The notes under the pieces: generated by a model
What the model was told of the DNA's origin: nothing
Seen by the model: only the letters and a program-made list of their open reading frames with translations
Database searches by the model: none
Shown here: one piece after another, positions 1-6,775 of the stretch
Layout: every line of letters starts with the position of its first letter
Position numbering within the stretch: the stretch's first letter is position 1
IMG/VR virus record: IMGVR_UViG_3300025082_000096
Coordinates: 1-20,951 of that record
Direction: 5' to 3' (one strand)
From: a virus
DNA length: 20,951 nt
Program-made: the position numbers and the translations under genes

Positions 1-1970
1 TCGTATAACCCGATAAGAATAGTCCATTTTTCACCCTGAATTGTAGTGTGGTGAATATCGCAAAAAAGCTCTTTTGGTCTTTTTGGTGCGCCATTCTGCG
101 GAAAAGAGCCATCTGAGCTGTCTGTCACCAGTACACCACTTCTACTTCCATCAACATATACTGTAATGCCTTTAAGCCCCTTTTTCCACCCTTCAAAGTA
201 AAGTTTACCAACAACGCTTGGATCGGTGCCTTTTGGAAGATTGATTGTTGAACTAATAGAATGATCAATACTTTTTTGAATCGCAGCCTGAACATCTATT
301 CTCTTTGGCCACACAATCTGATCACTCTCGACAAAGAAGTCTGGAGTTTCCTCTGTCTTCAACAAATTAAGATATTCCTGCAAATTATGATGGAACACAT
401 CGTATTCTAACCATTTGTCTCCGAGTTCATCAACGTAATCCGGCGTGACATCTTTTTCATTGTGAGAAAGCTTTCTTCTGCGTTTATAGGAGTTCCTAAA
501 AACAGGCTCAATGCCAGAACTAGTCTGAGACATAATAGAAACAGAACCGGTAGGAGCGTTCGTTAAAATGGAAATATTGCGCCTTCCAAATCTAGAAATT
601 TTTTCCCGCAAAATTTTCGGCAGTCTCGAGATATAGGAATTCGTTTTCTCTTTGTCCCAATCAAACACTGGGAACATGCCTCGTTCCTTGGCCATGTTGA
701 CACTTTCGGTATATGCAGCATCTCTCAAAGTTTCATAAATCTTTTCTATTACTTTTAAAGCTTCATCAGAATCGTATCGAAGGTTTAAACAAGCAATCGC
801 ATCAGCCAACCCGTGTGTACCTAGGCCTGTCCTTCTGCCGTCGCGGCAAGCTTTTAAAAGATTTTTCCATAACGCTTTTTCATCTTTTGTGTCGCATGTC
901 TTAATAATTTTTTCAAGCTTTTCGATTTCAAGTTCAACCAGATCGTCTGAAAGCCTCATGGCCTGAGTTACCACTTCGTAAAATTTATAGAAATCAAATT
1001 TTGGACCCTTAAACGGGTTGATGACAAAGTTCTTTAAATTAATTGATATCAGCCTGCAACTGTCGTAAGCAGAAAGAGGAATCTCTCCACAGGGATTAGT
1101 CGTTAATGTTTTAAACCCAACATCGGCATAATTCTCTGCCGGCAGGTTATTAATAATATTGTCCCACATCATTAAACCGGGTTCAGCTGTTTTGGTGGCT
1201 GATTCTACAATAAGATTCCACAAATCTTCTGCTTGAATCTCTTTCGTTATAGCTGGATTGTTAGAGTCGACAGGAAACTGCAAAGTGAATGGTTGCTTGT
1301 CCTCTACCGCTTTCATAAACTCGTCACTTATCTTCACAGAAACATTAGCGCCGGTAACCTTGGTTAGATCATTTTTCATTGCCACAAATTGTTCGATATC
1401 TGGATGCTTTATATCCATCGTGATCATAAGTGCGCCGCGTCTTCCATTTTGCCCAATCATGCGACATACGTAAGAGTAGAAATCTGCAAAAGACCAGGCT
1501 CCAGTTGTGGTGCCTGCAGAATTGTTGACGGGGGCATTTTCGGGACGCAGTTCAGAGATGTCGAGCCCTACACCGCAACGACGCTTAAACAGGTTGGCAA
1601 GATATTTGCCTGAGTCAACAATTGAAGAAATATTGTCCTTTGGAGAATCGACGACCACACAATTTGATAAAGAAACGTTAACGTAATTGTTTCCAATACC
1701 CATCATTGGAGACCCTTGAGGAACTACGTATTTGAAATTTTTTAGCAGTTCATATATATCGTCTTGTGAAAGCGCACCTTTTCCGCCAAACTTTTGCTCC
1801 ATTCTGGCAAATTCTTTCGCCATACGAACGTGCATATCGTTAGGGCTCTCTTCTACGAAGTCGCCTTTCTTATTTTTTAAGGCATACTTGGTCATCCAAA
1901 CGTTAGCAGCCAATCGATCATCATTAAAATATTTTAATGCAGTTTGTCGCACATGTTCTTCACTATGCAT
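1..1970 (-). CDS. nrdJ: Class II (adenosylcobalamin-dependent) ribonucleoside reductase, 3' end cut by window
   Basis: Makes deoxyribonucleotides from ribonucleotides using coenzyme B12, feeding phage DNA synthesis. About 656 residues are visible from ATG 1970, and the C-terminus lies beyond the window edge. The active-site motif NPCGEIPL is at residues 292-299, giving thiyl radical Cys294 with Asn292 and Glu296. Cys104 (in SLSNCVVVD) and Cys305 fit the redox cysteine pair: Cys305 lies 11 residues after the radical cysteine, as in the Thermotoga enzyme. The motif VYVDGSRSGVL near residues 600-612 is typical of NrdJ. The protein begins directly in the catalytic fold, with no room for an N-terminal ATP-cone, so activity-level allosteric control is probably absent. 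The start overlaps the helicase stop by 8 nt and has a strong Shine-Dalgarno GGGAGG about 10 nt upstream (1981-1986). The host must supply cobalamin. The class assignment is secure. Confidence 0.95.
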   Translation of the reverse strand, partial: MHSEEHVRQTALKYFNDDRLAANVWMTKYALKNKKGDFVEESPNDMHVRMAKEFARMEQKFGGKGALSQDDIYELLKNFKYVVPQGSPMMGIGNNYVNVSLSNCVVVDSPKDNISSIVDSGKYLANLFKRRCGVGLDISELRPENAPVNNSAGTTTGAWSFADFYSYVCRMIGQNGRRGALMITMDIKHPDIEQFVAMKNDLTKVTGANVSVKISDEFMKAVEDKQPFTLQFPVDSNNPAITKEIQAEDLWNLIVESATKTAEPGLMMWDNIINNLPAENYADVGFKTLTTNPCGEIPLSAYDSCRLISINLKNFVINPFKGPKFDFYKFYEVVTQAMRLSDDLVELEIEKLEKIIKTCDTKDEKALWKNLLKACRDGRRTGLGTHGLADAIACLNLRYDSDEALKVIEKIYETLRDAAYTESVNMAKERGMFPVFDWDKEKTNSYISRLPKILREKISRFGRRNISILTNAPTGSVSIMSQTSSGIEPVFRNSYKRRRKLSHNEKDVTPDYVDELGDKWLEYDVFHHNLQEYLNLLKTEETPDFFVESDQIVWPKRIDVQAAIQKSIDHSISSTINLPKGTDPSVVGKLYFEGWKKGLKGITVYVDGSRSGVLVTDSSDGSFPQNGAPKRPKELFCDIHHTTIQGEKWTILIGLY

Positions 1971-3372
1971 CTTTCTTGTTCCTCCCGTTTTTAAATTGCT
2001 TATACTTCTCTTTCAGTATAATCGCTTGCTCTTTAGTTTCCTTTGCTGCTCTGTCCCTAGCTGCTTTAGCATTAATATCTTCAATAGAATCATCAGTAGG
2101 TTCAAACACTTTAATGCTAACACTTGAAGTGTCCATGAATATAGGGTGTATCAGCCCATCGGGTCCGAATCTATTTTTAGCAACAAACAATTTTCCAGTG
2201 TTTGTATTTTTGTGCTCAATTGTCCTAGAAATAGAAAAAATAAAATCTGCAACGAAGCACTTGTTAAAAGCTTCGGAAATAGATTCCATTGTTATGACTT
2301 CAGCATTCAATCCGGACCTATTAGTTTGTGAAGCTGTCCAAACAGGACAGTCGAATACTTGAGCAATTGCTCTTAACTCTTCATAAATAGATTCTAATTC
2401 CATTCTTTTCTCTTTGCGAATAACATTTGGTTTTAAAAGATCTCCGTAATCAACAAGAACCATATCAACATTAAAATCTCGTTGCCGTAATTTTTCAAGA
2501 TGATTTTCTAAAGTTCTTGTAGAGGCTGACTTTGTTGGATATTCTTTAACAATCAAGCCACCTTCAAGGTCTTGAACATTCTCATAAATCTGTTCTTTGA
2601 ACACAAACAAGTCTTTAAGTGGTACTCCCGTTATACAACTGTCATATCTTGATGCTACCATAGTATCGGATAATTCTAAAGTGTAATGGACAACATTTTT
2701 TCCTTCTTTTATTGCTTGAGCACCAAGATGAACCAAAACCATAGATTTTCCTGCTCCAGTCGGCGCAACAACCACTCCAAGCTCCCCTCTGCCAAGCCCG
2801 CCTTTCGTTATGTCATCAATATAATCCCACCCAGTCGTCACAGGGTTTCTAGATCTAATCTGAAATCTTTTTTCAAAATCCTTCAGGTAATCATAGCCAA
2901 AATTGTTATCACATCCTAATTTGAGAGCATCGTTAATTGTACATGCAATCTCATCAAATGAAGAGCTTTTGAGAAGCCCAACACTTTTAAGCATGGCCTC
3001 TTTCAGTACTTGTTTCCTACAAAAATCAAGAGCAGTGTCCTTAATATACCCCTCTCCCTCAACTTCCATATCAGATTTATGAATTCTAGAAAAATAATCT
3101 CTCACTTGTTTTTGTGTAGCGTCATTTTCATCATCTAATTCAGAACGCATTATTGTTAGCATGATGCGAACTGTTGGGTGGACTTTATACTTCTCTCTGT
3201 AAGAGAAAACTTTCTCAATAAAAACACGAAGATACTTGAGTTCCAAGAACTGTATATCTAACACCTCTTCGATTTGATCGCAAAAAATTCTGTCTTGCAG
3301 AATCAGTTGGCATAATTTTTCTTGAAAATCTTTGCCGTATTTTGAAAAATCTACTCTCTCTTCTCTTGTCAT
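1963..3372 (-). CDS. DnaB/T4 gp41-type replicative DNA helicase
   Basis: Hexameric ATP-driven helicase that unwinds DNA ahead of the fork, and probably recruits a primase. The 469-aa length is near the DnaB/gp41 norm. Residues 1-110 match the helical N-terminal domain. The RecA-like motor follows: Walker A APTGAGKS at 203-210, Walker B DMVLVDYGD at 303-311, a sensor-like TASQTNR at 346-352, and KNRFG near 399-403 consistent with the arginine-finger loop. The last ~40 residues are a Lys/Ala-rich helical tail. ATG 3372 lies 20 nt after the tRNA gene, with a weak AAGAG about 5 nt upstream. It is co-directional with nrdJ, which it overlaps by 8 nt. No primase is fused to it. Confidence 0.93.
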   Translation of the reverse strand: MTREERVDFSKYGKDFQEKLCQLILQDRIFCDQIEEVLDIQFLELKYLRVFIEKVFSYREKYKVHPTVRIMLTIMRSELDDENDATQKQVRDYFSRIHKSDMEVEGEGYIKDTALDFCRKQVLKEAMLKSVGLLKSSSFDEIACTINDALKLGCDNNFGYDYLKDFEKRFQIRSRNPVTTGWDYIDDITKGGLGRGELGVVVAPTGAGKSMVLVHLGAQAIKEGKNVVHYTLELSDTMVASRYDSCITGVPLKDLFVFKEQIYENVQDLEGGLIVKEYPTKSASTRTLENHLEKLRQRDFNVDMVLVDYGDLLKPNVIRKEKRMELESIYEELRAIAQVFDCPVWTASQTNRSGLNAEVITMESISEAFNKCFVADFIFSISRTIEHKNTNTGKLFVAKNRFGPDGLIHPIFMDTSSVSIKVFEPTDDSIEDINAKAARDRAAKETKEQAIILKEKYKQFKNGRNKKDA

Positions 3373-3391
3373 AATTACTCTTTTTTTTAAG

Positions 3392-3465
3392 TACGCCCGC
3401 CTGGACTTGAACCAGGGACTTCCACCTTATAAGAGTGGCGCTCTAACCTACTGAACTACAGGCGC
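3392..3465 (-). tRNA. tRNA-Ile, anticodon UAU
   Basis: A complete cloverleaf can be folded by eye. There is a 7-bp acceptor stem with G-U pairs at 1-72 and 6-67, a 4-bp D stem, and a 5-bp anticodon stem. The 7-nt loop CTTATAA places anticodon TAT at 3429-3431, followed by a 5-nt variable loop. The T stem CCTGG/CCAGG closes loop TTCAAGT, and the discriminator is A. The 3' CCA is not encoded (ACTT follows). It sits 6 nt after a 57-aa reading frame and 20 nt before the helicase start, so it is probably processed out of a polycistronic transcript. UAU would read AUA isoleucine codons, which AT-rich phage genes use readily. tRNA identity is clear; the isoleucine assignment rests on the anticodon. 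Confidence 0.93.
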
Positions 3466-3471
3466 AAAATA

Positions 3472-3645
3472 CTAACTGTAATAATACTTTATATTATAAT
3501 CGTACACCTTTTTAATCTTTTTTATAATTGCCTTCGCAACCATTCTTCTTGATGTTTCTGAGGAAATATTCGTTGAAAACTTATTAAACTCTTCAAGTAT
3601 CTCGAGAATAAGCTCCTCCATCTTTCTGTCTTTGTCATGAATCAT
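3472..3645 (-). CDS. 57-aa lysine-rich hypothetical protein
   Basis: This short frame starts at ATG 3645 and ends at TAG 3472. It lies 15 nt after the 5' nuclease stop and 6 nt before the tRNA. The product starts MIHDKDRKMEELILEILEEF, predicted helical and acidic, then becomes basic (KAIIKKIKKV) and ends in a tyrosine-rich tail. No membrane segment or known motif is visible. ATG 3645 has no Shine-Dalgarno sequence, and the candidate promoter at 3653-3681 would start RNA almost on it, so translation may be leaderless, come from read-through transcripts, or use the inner ATG at 3621. Position, strand and tight fit support a real gene, but the function is unknown. Confidence 0.55.
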   Translation of the reverse strand: MIHDKDRKMEELILEILEEFNKFSTNISSETSRRMVAKAIIKKIKKVYDYNIKYYYS

Positions 3646-3652
3646 TTTATTT

Positions 3653-3681
3653 ACTATAACTCATTTTTGACTAGGTGTCAA
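3653..3681 (-). promoter_or_regulatory. Sigma70-like promoter before 57-aa gene, tRNA-Ile and helicase
   Basis: Minus strand: perfect -35 TTGACA (3681-3676), exactly 17 nt, then -10 TATAGT (3658-3653; 5 of 6 matches). The predicted start is near 3646. It lies in the last codons of the 5' nuclease gene and would drive the 57-aa gene, tRNA-Ile, helicase and nrdJ. It belongs to a recurring promoter pattern in this window. Confidence 0.7.
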
Positions 3682-4626
3682 GCAAAATCTTTTCATTGTT
3701 GCAAACATTTCTGACCAATCGTATGCGCCAATTCCATCTTCAATCATTAAACCAATGCATTGGGTTTTGTTTAATTCGGGCGTCATTTCCTGAATCGCGT
3801 ATTTAATCTTTTGACTCGCCTGGACAGAAACAAGAGGAGTATACAGCTGCATCATCTTATAATTTCTTATTATTTTCTTCTCTCCGCTTAAAATATTGTG
3901 ATGAACTTTTAATGGCTTTTCCACTGATTCACAAGCTTCAAAAAGTGTCTGGATCTCATGCGGATTAGCCTCTGAGAGGAACGGAAATCGCTTAGCAACG
4001 GTCTTTAAGCCGGCTCCACCTACACCGTCTAGATTGTCGCTCTTATCGCCGCAAATGGCCCTTGCGAGGGCGAAGTTGTTGGGGTGGATACCGAACGTCT
4101 CAACCAACCTTTTGACGTTTATGAACTCAATTTGGACCGGTCTATAAACTACTGTTTTATCATTACAGAGTTGATAAAAGTCTTTATCACTAGAAATAAT
4201 AACTTTTTGAGCGTCTTTAAAGTGCTGCATTTGAGCGACATAACTTATTATGTCATCCGCTTCAATTTTCTCGATCATAATTTGAGAAACTGGAAGGCAA
4301 TTAAGATAAGTGATAAGTCTTTGCTGTTGCCATACTTTATTGTTTAGTTCTTCTTCTTCAGACATAATACGAACATTTCTATTGAGACGAATGGGTTTTC
4401 TTCCCTCTTTATAACCTTTGTGCATTGTCTTTCTTTTTCTGCTTCCATCAGGACCATCCCAGCAGATCACAATATGATCAGGTTTCATCTCTCTACAATA
4501 TTTTTGGAGAGATTTAAGAAATCCAAATGCGCCACCGATAGGCTCACCATTTAAAGCAATTGAAGGGTTTGATATATAAGCTCTCAAATAAATGTTGAGG
4601 GCATCAATTATTAATACTCTTTTCAA
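3661..4626 (-). CDS. 5'-3' exonuclease, T4 RNase H / FEN family
   Basis: Structure-specific 5' nuclease that would remove RNA primers and flaps during lagging-strand synthesis. From the TTG start the protein is 321 aa, close to T4 RNase H. Metal-binding acidic residues are in the right order: Asp8 (LIIDALN), Asp57 (ICWDGPD), Glu122, Asp124 and Asp125 (IEADDI), Asp147 and Asp149 (SSDKDF), Asp194 and Asp197 (GDKSDN). GVGGAG then marks the helix-3-turn-helix DNA-binding region. The open frame extends to GTG 4632. TTG 4626 is preferred because it gives the family-typical MKRVLIID start, has AAGG about 5 nt upstream, and overlaps the preceding stop as TTGA, a coupling arrangement. The free-standing nuclease complements a polymerase that has no 5' nuclease domain. 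Confidence 0.9.
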   Translation of the reverse strand: MKRVLIIDALNIYLRAYISNPSIALNGEPIGGAFGFLKSLQKYCREMKPDHIVICWDGPDGSRKRKTMHKGYKEGRKPIRLNRNVRIMSEEEELNNKVWQQQRLITYLNCLPVSQIMIEKIEADDIISYVAQMQHFKDAQKVIISSDKDFYQLCNDKTVVYRPVQIEFINVKRLVETFGIHPNNFALARAICGDKSDNLDGVGGAGLKTVAKRFPFLSEANPHEIQTLFEACESVEKPLKVHHNILSGEKKIIRNYKMMQLYTPLVSVQASQKIKYAIQEMTPELNKTQCIGLMIEDGIGAYDWSEMFATMKRFCLTPSQK

Positions 4627-4919
4627 AACCACCTTTTTTTGGGATAAAGTTTGTTAATTTCGCCCATGCAATCACCTAACAAACGTTGATAATATTTCTC
4701 ATCTTTAATTTCTGATATTGGAGGACTCCAGGATGATTTGAGCTTTTTTCTGCCGGCTTTGAGTGTCTGTCTTTCTGTACAGCCAAAAAGTGGACTAGGA
4801 AGGTCTATATTGATGAGAGTAAATTTCATTTTTGGGAAGCTTCCCCTGAGATCCTCTAAAAATCTATCTTCCATACTGTAATTAGAATCACAATTTGTAG
4901 TATTCAATAGTGCCATCAT
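4623..4919 (-). CDS. 98-aa protein of unknown function
   Basis: Not recognised. The frame overlaps the deaminase gene by 32 nt at its start and the 5' nuclease start by 4 nt (TTGA) at its end, so it is embedded in a coupled operon and probably translated. ATG 4919 is followed directly by ATG 4916, and neither has a good Shine-Dalgarno sequence; Met16 (MEDRFLEDL) is a further possible start. The protein is mixed in charge: a hydrophobic strand FTLINIDLP near residues 33-41, a basic stretch KAGRKKLKSS near 55-64, and a C-terminus ending KKRW-F. There is no signal peptide or membrane segment. Lying between two DNA-metabolism genes suggests a nucleic-acid-related accessory role, but that is inference from position only. 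Confidence 0.6.
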   Translation of the reverse strand: MMALLNTTNCDSNYSMEDRFLEDLRGSFPKMKFTLINIDLPSPLFGCTERQTLKAGRKKLKSSWSPPISEIKDEKYYQRLLGDCMGEINKLYPKKRWF

Positions 4920-5286
4920 CTGTAGTATAATATATCCTTTTTATTCCAACGTGTTTTAAAGCTGATTCACACATAGAGCATGGCTTGCTCATTCTAAACT
5001 CTCCTGCTCTATCAACTCTAACAACATAGATGTCTGTTCCTTGTGTTATAGATCTGTCTAAGTTAAGAACAACCGCCAACTCGGCATGTAACGTTGATAT
5101 GCCCTTATCTCTCTCGCGAAATCTTTTACCAAAAGAAGAATAGGACCACTTGTTATGCGCGGCATTTATAACGTTGCCGCCCTTTACTAATATTGCGCCA
5201 TGGCTAGTTTTTTCACAATCACCTTGTTGAGCTATCTTCTTTGCAGCAGACAAATAACGCTGAATTCTGTTCGACATTTTTACCAT
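4888..5286 (-). CDS. Zinc-dependent CMP/dCMP deaminase family protein
   Basis: A 132-aa member of the cytidine/deoxycytidylate deaminase fold. The zinc site is complete: HAE at residues 67-69 (His ligand, Glu69 proton shuttle) and PCSMC at 102-106 (Cys103 and Cys106 ligands). The N-terminal part (TSHGAILVKGGNVI) matches the first strands of the fold. In a phage nucleotide module the likeliest role is deamination of dCMP to dUMP for dTTP synthesis, next to ribonucleotide reductase. At 132 aa it is shorter than typical dCMP deaminases, and no dCTP/dTTP allosteric region is visible, so a different nucleoside or a nucleic-acid base cannot be excluded. The start is ATG 5286 or ATG 5277, neither with a strong ribosome site. 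Confidence 0.82.
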   Translation of the reverse strand: MVKMSNRIQRYLSAAKKIAQQGDCEKTSHGAILVKGGNVINAAHNKWSYSSFGKRFRERDKGISTLHAELAVVLNLDRSITQGTDIYVVRVDRAGEFRMSKPCSMCESALKHVGIKRIYYTTDDGTIEYYKL

Positions 5287-5296
5287 CCACAGTACT

Positions 5297-5644
5297 TCAA
5301 ATTGATATCAAGAAACCAGATCCGGATTTGTGACGTCTGTGTGGACGCTTCATGCGTTTAAGTGGGCGTGGGATACGGCGGAGATATTGATAACCTGATT
5401 TGTAAAAGCCGTGCCACGCATAAGAATGAACAATAGGATAACTTTGGCGATATCTCACTACTTTTGTACACGGCACCACATCTCTGTACCACACTTGATC
5501 GTCAAGCGGCCACGGGAGAATTAGTCCGTTGTAACTTGTTACAACAAAGTCAATTTCACAATATTCTGCAGAAGGCGCATCCTCGACGTAAGTCACGCAA
5601 CTAATGCTAAACAATACAAACAACAAAGAAGCTAGTTTTTTCAC
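5297..5644 (-). CDS. Small putative lipoprotein, GTG start coupled to recA
   Basis: This 115-aa protein has a type II signal peptide pattern: basic MKK, hydrophobic LASLLFVLFSI, then Cys16 in the lipobox-like sequence SISC. Valine at +2 favours outer-membrane sorting over inner-membrane retention. The mature part has Cys29 and Cys59, many aromatic residues, and a strongly basic C-terminal third (PRPLKRMKRPHRRH). The GTG start overlaps the recA stop as GTGA, with GGGAG about 8 nt upstream, so translation is probably coupled to recA. A secreted lipoprotein inside a DNA-metabolism operon is odd. Phage lipoproteins can act in superinfection exclusion or as outer spanins, but no specific family is recognised and there is no partner inner spanin beside it. 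Confidence 0.68.
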   Translation of the reverse strand: MKKLASLLFVLFSISCVTYVEDAPSAEYCEIDFVVTSYNGLILPWPLDDQVWYRDVVPCTKVVRYRQSYPIVHSYAWHGFYKSGYQYLRRIPRPLKRMKRPHRRHKSGSGFLISI

Positions 5645-6762
5645 TTCTGTTCTCCCTGTTCAATATCATAAAAGTCGGAAGCTTCCCCCTGCCTTTTATC
5701 AAATTTAAGTATGACTTCTTCATCCATTATTTCTAACACTCTATCACGAAATTTTTTACTTGTCAACATGTTTTTCCATTTTGATGGCTGAAATTTTTCT
5801 TCTGTGTCATCCTTATATTTAAGAGTGTACCACGCGCCGCTCTGGTTAAGGTGTTCCGATCCTTTGATCGCCTCAAACCAGCTTTCCTCGTCTTGTACGC
5901 CTATGTCATCTCCCCAGAGAATTTTAAAGCTAGCCTGTCTTCCTTGAGTGCCAAAGCGGCTCTTTTTTAAGGTAGCCTTAACTTCTGACCCCACCCTAAA
6001 CCCTCTCTCATCAAGCACATAGCTGGCCTTTGCTTTTCTTCCTGTAAGCCAAATGCGGAGAGAATAAGCATAAATCATAGCCTTCCCGCCAGGCGTCATA
6101 TACGGCTCAACCATGGCTTCAGAGGGACTTCTAGTGATGTTGGTTTTGAGCTGGTTGAGAACGAGAAATGTCGATTGACTATTCGCAATTGGAACAGTTA
6201 ATTTAGACATTCCTTTCGCAAGAATGCGAGCTTTCACAGCCATGGAAGAAAGGGGATTAAAATCACCCTCAACGTCACTAACAGATGGAGTCAGAGCAAG
6301 GCTGTCCCATATAAAAAGCATACGGTTATCATTATTGGCAAGAAGATCTTCAATTGTTTCAAGTACAAATTCTACGCTCTGTGCTTGAATATAAAGCAAG
6401 TTTTCTAAGATGCAACCGGTTCTCTCCAGGAAAGTCGGGTCTATTGCGGATTCAGAATCAAAGTAAATCACATCAATGCCCATATTTTGGGCGTTGGCAG
6501 CAATCTGCGCTGCCATATAAGATTTACCAGTTGACTCTAAGCCTGCAATTTCAACAACCTTACCTATAGGGACACCTGTTAATTTCCCGCGACATACAAT
6601 CGAATCCAGCCAGCGGGATCCAGTGGGAATCCAATCTTTCACTTCTGTTGGATTAGCGTTAGTTAAATCATGTGCAACGGACATGCCGGCCTTTTTATTA
6701 ATAAGGTTGCGCATATCTGACATGGAAAGCTTTCCTGCTTTGTTTTTAGTGCTTCTAGCCAT
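5641..6762 (-). CDS. recA: RecA/UvsX-type recombinase
   Basis: ATP-dependent strand-exchange protein for recombination-dependent replication and repair. With the chosen start it is 373 aa. Walker A GLESTGKS is at residues 74-81, the RecA-type catalytic glutamate is in DSES (Glu104), Walker B MLFIWD is at 148-153, and the L2/DNA-binding stretch with LVLNQLKTN is at 200-208. The C-terminal ~100 residues are charged. The frame is open to GTG 6807 and ATG 6801, which would overlap the FKBP gene by up to 32 nt. ATG 6762 is preferred because AAGGAG lies upstream (16 nt, a long spacing) and homologues of this type start with a short basic leader before a region like MSDMRNLINKKAG. It is the upstream partner of the GTGA-coupled lipoprotein gene. 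Confidence 0.93.
   Translation of the reverse strand: MARSTKNKAGKLSMSDMRNLINKKAGMSVAHDLTNANPTEVKDWIPTGSRWLDSIVCRGKLTGVPIGKVVEIAGLESTGKSYMAAQIAANAQNMGIDVIYFDSESAIDPTFLERTGCILENLLYIQAQSVEFVLETIEDLLANNDNRMLFIWDSLALTPSVSDVEGDFNPLSSMAVKARILAKGMSKLTVPIANSQSTFLVLNQLKTNITRSPSEAMVEPYMTPGGKAMIYAYSLRIWLTGRKAKASYVLDERGFRVGSEVKATLKKSRFGTQGRQASFKILWGDDIGVQDEESWFEAIKGSEHLNQSGAWYTLKYKDDTEEKFQPSKWKNMLTSKKFRDRVLEIMDEEVILKFDKRQGEASDFYDIEQGEQK
5738..5766 (-). promoter_or_regulatory. Candidate promoter inside recA, upstream of lipoprotein gene
   Basis: Minus strand: TTGACA (5766-5761), 17 nt, TAGAGT (5743-5738; 4 of 6 to TATAAT). It lies about 95 nt before the lipoprotein GTG and matches the spacing rule of the other promoters in this window, but the -10 box is weak. 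Confidence 0.4.
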
Positions 6763-6775
6763 AATTAAAGCTTTG

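Noticed and set aside
1937-2362. 141-aa plus-strand frame opposite the helicase gene
   Set aside because: Lies entirely within the strongly supported helicase and nrdJ genes, has no recognised motif, and would be the only plus-strand gene.
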